From JBLHOS01 sp047623825 (GTDB lineage Bacteria > Pseudomonadota > Alphaproteobacteria > Rhodobacterales > Rhodobacteraceae): a stretch of DNA of 25,835 nt. The stretch spans positions 1 to 25,835 of the forward strand of contig JBLHOS010000041.1 of the NCBI GenBank assembly GCA_047623825.1, read 5' to 3'. A model generated the notes under the pieces. It was given only the letters and a program-made list of their open reading frames with translations. It did no database searches and was not told the origin of the DNA. Positions 22,952-25,835 of the stretch are shown here, piece after piece; positions within the stretch are counted from its first letter, which is position 1, and each line of letters starts with the position of its first letter. The translations under genes were made by a program, and so were the position numbers.

Positions 22952-24927
22952 TCTGCGGGCACTCCGGCTTTAGCAATTGCTGCTTTTGCAGCACCAGCGG
23001 CGACACGGTAGCGACGATCAGAAAGCGACAATGCACCGCCAAACGCCATCAACATCGCCCCGCCCCAGATCCAATTGACCCAAGGTTTAATATAGATGCG
23101 AACCGCCCATCCGCCGTTGTCCTGCGGCTCACCCAAGACGACATAGACATCGCGGCTAAAGCCGTTGTTGATCGCGGCCTCAGTCGTTGGCATCTGGGCT
23201 ACCGGATAAAACCGCCGCTCTGGATAAAGCGTCTGCAGTGGCCGGCCATTTTGGGTCATCTGAATTGTGGCCATGGTCGACAGATAGTTTGGCCCCTGAA
23301 GGCGCCCAACCTCTTGCAACGTTACTTCATACTGACCAATGGAATAAGGCTCACCGATTTGGGCGACGCGGATATCTTCAACCTGATACGCCGACACTGC
23401 CGCAATCCCAAAGATAGCGACGCCAACACCGCCATGCGCAATCGATTTGCCCCAATCAGCGCGGGGCAGACGAAACAAACGGCCCAGACGATCAAATATC
23501 GCACCGCGCCCTGTCCGGCTGAACAAATCAACGGCAGTTCCTGCCACTAACCAAACGCCCAACGCGATCCCGATCGGCCCCATTGCGGACCGGCCCGATG
23601 TCATTGACCAGACCAGTAACCCGACAGCCAATGCCAACGCGAATGCGGCCCAAAGTGGCCGCATGGAGCGTCCGAATTTTGCGCGCTTCCACGGCAACAT
23701 CGCACCGATCGGCATGACAATTGCGGCCAGAATGACAAACGGAGTGAACGCCGCATTAAAAAACGGTGGTCCAACCGACAGCGTCCGATCAAAGAACATC
23801 TCAGCAATCAGCGGCCAGATTGTGCCAACAAAGACCACAAGGGTCGACACTGCCAGCAACAGGTTATTCACCACCAAAGCACTTTCACGGCTGACGGTGG
23901 AAAACACACCTTTGGCCTCCATTACGCCAGCACGCAGCGCAAACAGCAACAACGCCCCGCCCATAAAGAACCCAAGGATGATCAGGATATACACCCCGCG
24001 CTCTGGGTCGTTGGCAAACGCATGAACCGAGGTCAGCACGCCTGATCGCACGATAAATGTGCCGATAAGGGAAAACCCGAATGCCAAGATAGCCAGTAAG
24101 ATTGTCCAGCTTTTTAGCGCTTCGCGTTTTTCCACGACGATGGCTGAGTGCAGCAAGGCCGCCGCGATCAACCACGGCATGAAGCTGGCGTTCTCAACCG
24201 GGTCCCAGAACCAAAAGCCGCCCCAACCCAGTTCATAATACGCCCACCAACTGCCAAGCGCGATCCCGATGGTCAAAAAGATCCATGCCGCCAGCGTCCA
24301 TGGACGCACCCACCGGGCCCAAGCGGCATCAACACGCCCCTCAATCAGGGCCGCTACAGCAAATGAAAACGCCATGCTAAGGCCAACATAACCAAGATAC
24401 AGAAACGGCGGATGAAACGCCAAGCCGGGGTCTTGCAACAACGGGTTCAAATCTTGGCCGTTGAAAGGCGGGAAGGCCAATCGCACAAACGGATTTGATG
24501 TAAAGAGAATAAAGGCGAAGAACGCTACAGCGACGGAGCTTTGGACTGCCAGAACGCGCGCGCGCAGCGTTGGTGGCAAATTACCCCCGAACCAAGCCGC
24601 CATCGCGCCAAACAACGTCAGGATCAGCACCCACAAAAGCAGCGATCCTTCATGATTGCCCCATACACCCGAGATTTTGTAGATCAGCGGCTTCAGGGTG
24701 TGCGAGTTGGCCACGACCAACTGAACCGAAAAGTCTGAGGTCACAAACGCATATGTCAGCGCGACAAAGCTGAAGGCTGTTAAGACGAACTGCATGGTTG
24801 CCGCCGGCTCGGCCATGGCCATCCAACCGGGCCAAAGCTTTGCCGCCCCAATCATCGGTACGATCATCTGAAAGATGGCCACTGCAAAGGCCAAAATCAG
24901 GGCGAAATGTCCAAGTTCTATTATCAT
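22948..24927 (-). CDS. ccmF: Cytochrome c-type biogenesis protein CcmF (haem lyase subunit)
   Basis: CcmF is the large inner-membrane subunit of the system I cytochrome c haem lyase. It takes haem from holo-CcmE and attaches it to apocytochrome. The 659-aa protein has about 14-15 hydrophobic segments. The tryptophan-rich WWD haem-handling domain spans about 240-265 (GSWWAYYELGWGGFWFWDP). The flanking conserved His regions are intact (GNHEGSLLLWV, and LAFHPPFLYLGYVG upstream of the WWD). A large periplasmic segment follows near 510-610, before the last helix. The ATG at 24927 has AGAGG only one base away, which is unusually close. ccmH follows with a 4-bp overlap. ccmE and ccmABC are not in the window. 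Confidence 0.97.
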   Translation of the reverse strand: MIIELGHFALILAFAVAIFQMIVPMIGAAKLWPGWMAMAEPAATMQFVLTAFSFVALTYAFVTSDFSVQLVVANSHTLKPLIYKISGVWGNHEGSLLLWVLILTLFGAMAAWFGGNLPPTLRARVLAVQSSVAVAFFAFILFTSNPFVRLAFPPFNGQDLNPLLQDPGLAFHPPFLYLGYVGLSMAFSFAVAALIEGRVDAAWARWVRPWTLAAWIFLTIGIALGSWWAYYELGWGGFWFWDPVENASFMPWLIAAALLHSAIVVEKREALKSWTILLAILAFGFSLIGTFIVRSGVLTSVHAFANDPERGVYILIILGFFMGGALLLFALRAGVMEAKGVFSTVSRESALVVNNLLLAVSTLVVFVGTIWPLIAEMFFDRTLSVGPPFFNAAFTPFVILAAIVMPIGAMLPWKRAKFGRSMRPLWAAFALALAVGLLVWSMTSGRSAMGPIGIALGVWLVAGTAVDLFSRTGRGAIFDRLGRLFRLPRADWGKSIAHGGVGVAIFGIAAVSAYQVEDIRVAQIGEPYSIGQYEVTLQEVGRLQGPNYLSTMATIQMTQNGRPLQTLYPERRFYPVAQMPTTEAAINNGFSRDVYVVLGEPQDNGGWAVRIYIKPWVNWIWGGAMLMAFGGALSLSDRRYRVAAGAAKAAIAKAGVPAE

Positions 24928-24931
24928 GCCT

Positions 24932-24985
24932 CTATTCTAGTGGCTGCTGCACGCGCGTCCAATCAAATCCGTCGTGATAGGCCAT
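24932..24985 (-). CDS. Doubtful 17-codon ORF just upstream of ccmF
   Basis: An ATG at 24985 opens 17 codons (MAYHDGFDWTRVQQPLE) ending in TAG 4 bp before the ccmF start. It fills most of the spacer between the HerA-like gene and ccmF, and its close spacing would allow translational coupling to ccmF, whose own ribosome binding site is badly spaced. There is no clear ribosome binding site for it. It may be chance; I recognise nothing. Confidence 0.15.
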   Translation of the reverse strand: MAYHDGFDWTRVQQPLE

Positions 24986-24990
24986 AGGAT

Positions 24991-25011
24991 CTTGCGTCGC
25001 AGGGACGCAGG
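24991..25011 (-). terminator. Weak stem-loop after the HerA-like gene
   Basis: CTTGCGTC (24991-24998) and GACGCAGG (25004-25011) form an 8-bp stem with one wobble pair and a 5-base loop, 8 bp after the HerA-like stop. No T run follows on the minus strand, so termination would be weak or factor-dependent. Confidence 0.3.
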
Positions 25012-25019
25012 TAGCCGCA

Positions 25020-25835
25020 TCATCGGCCGCGAAACAGCCCGCCCATTATCCCGCGCACCACAGCACGCCCGGTGTTGCTGCCCAACTGGCGGGCAAATGA
25101 TTTTGCAAAGGTCGTCCCGACTGAATCACGGCGCGATGAGCTGAACGTTTGACCGGTTGGGCGGCTGACCCGCGCGCCCGAATACCGCCGGCCGGATTGG
25201 AACTCCCGCAACGCCGGTGAGGTCTCATCTCCCTATTTGGCTTCGGCGACCTGTGCCTCTTTGGCAGCGTTTGCCGCGCGGGCCTGCAAAACCTCAAACG
25301 CACTTTCGCGGTCGATGCCGGTGTCGTATTTTCCCGCCATAGGCGAGCTGGCCATCACAGCACGGCGTGTCGCGTCATCCACCGGCCCCAGCTTGGACGA
25401 TGGTGGGCGGATCAACGTCTATTGCACAACGCCCGGCACACCCTTGCGTTCCAGCATCGAGGTCACAGCCTCACCAACACCGACCTCACGGATCGCGTCC
25501 TCAGTATCGAAAGCGGGGTTCTCTCGGTAATTTTGCGCCACCTGACGCAGCTTTTGCTGGTCCTTGGCGGTATAGGCGCGCAACGCATGCTGCACACGGT
25601 TGCCCAGTTGGCCCAGAATATCATCCGGTACATCGGCTGAATTTTGAGTAATAAAATAGATGCCAACCCCTTTCGAACGGATCAGGCGTGCGACCTGCTC
25701 AACCTTGTCGACCAGTGCTTTGGGGGCATCATCAAACAGCAAATGCGCCTCATCAAAGAAAAAAAGCAACTTGGGTTTGTCCAGGTCGCCCACCTCAGGC
25801 AGCGTCTCAAACAGCTCCGACAGCAGCCACAGAAG
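25020..25835 (-). pseudogene. HerA-like ATPase (DUF853/YjgR family), 3' part, with two in-frame TAG codons
   Basis: The frame enters at the window edge (25835) and runs to a TGA at 25022-25020, giving about 271 codons of the C-terminal half. It includes the Walker B region LLFFFDEAHLLFDDAP, then YFITQNSADVPDDILGQLG and NRVQHALRAYTAKDQ. These are typical of the HerA-like NTPases of the DUF853 family (E. coli YjgR), whose cellular role is not established. TAG at 25421-25419 interrupts the conserved GVVQ-x-TLIRPPSSKLGP segment, at a place where relatives often have Gln or Arg. TAG at 25235-25233 falls in an Ala/Lys-rich linker. No frameshift is present, and the C-terminal block SFARQLGSNTGRAVVRG is still family-like after both stops. 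It is probably a recent pseudogene, or a gene read through amber codons. The N-terminal part with Walker A lies outside the window. Confidence 0.85.

Noticed and set aside
1..25835. CRISPR array, tRNA or rRNA gene, insertion sequence, integrase or attachment site
   Set aside because: I found no regularly spaced repeats, no cloverleaf or rRNA motifs, no transposase-like protein and no terminal inverted repeats.

Overview
This window looks like a core chromosomal segment of a marine Roseobacter-group alphaproteobacterium (Rhodobacterales). The evidence is the gene order pyrH-frr-uppS-cdsA-dxr-rseP followed by bamA-ompH-fabZ-lpxA-lpxI-lpxB, the use of LpxI instead of LpxH, the ccmF-ccmH pair followed by an enoyl-CoA hydratase, and protein sequences typical of the group. 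The genus cannot be fixed from sequence reading alone.

Left edge (1-610): a YbaK/ProX-type aminoacyl-tRNA deacylase gene on the + strand. Its whole frame is preserved but carries two in-frame TAG codons. It is preceded by a palindrome and short direct repeats, with a possible divergent partial gene running off the window edge. The gene converges on and overlaps the 3' end of lpxB.

Envelope supercluster (600-12836, all - strand): the transcription order is pyrH (UMP kinase), frr (ribosome recycling), uppS (undecaprenyl-PP synthase), cdsA (CDP-diacylglycerol synthase), dxr (MEP pathway), rseP (site-2 protease), an unrecognised 42-codon membrane peptide, bamA, ompH, fabZ, lpxA, lpxI and lpxB. 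These supply isoprenoid and phospholipid precursors, lipid A and outer-membrane protein assembly. A strong hairpin and a candidate promoter lie upstream of bamA, so the cluster is probably two transcription units. dxr has no ATG, GTG or TTG at its N-terminus and appears to start at a CTG overlapping the cdsA stop. lpxD is absent from its common place between ompH and fabZ.

Middle (12980-21625, + strand): miaA (tRNA isopentenyltransferase), an AraC-family regulator, then a peptide/nickel-type ABC importer. The importer has a Tat-exported binding protein, a DppB-like permease, an unusually long DppC-like permease (484 aa) and a fused DppD-DppF ATPase. A hairpin after the binding-protein gene probably sets its expression above that of the permeases. 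The operon ends at a hairpin terminator shared with the convergent gene.

Right part (21647-25835, - strand): ccmF and ccmH (cytochrome c haem ligation) overlap by 4 bp and are followed by a PaaG-like enoyl-CoA hydratase/isomerase. At the edge is the 3' part of a HerA-like ATPase gene (DUF853/YjgR family), which also has two in-frame TAG codons without any frameshift.

The most notable signal is that the two genes at opposite ends of the window each read through two amber codons in a conserved frame. Intact neighbours (lpxA, ompH, bamA) use TAG as their real stop, so recent pseudogenisation is the simplest reading. I see no tRNA, rRNA, CRISPR array, insertion sequence or phage gene.
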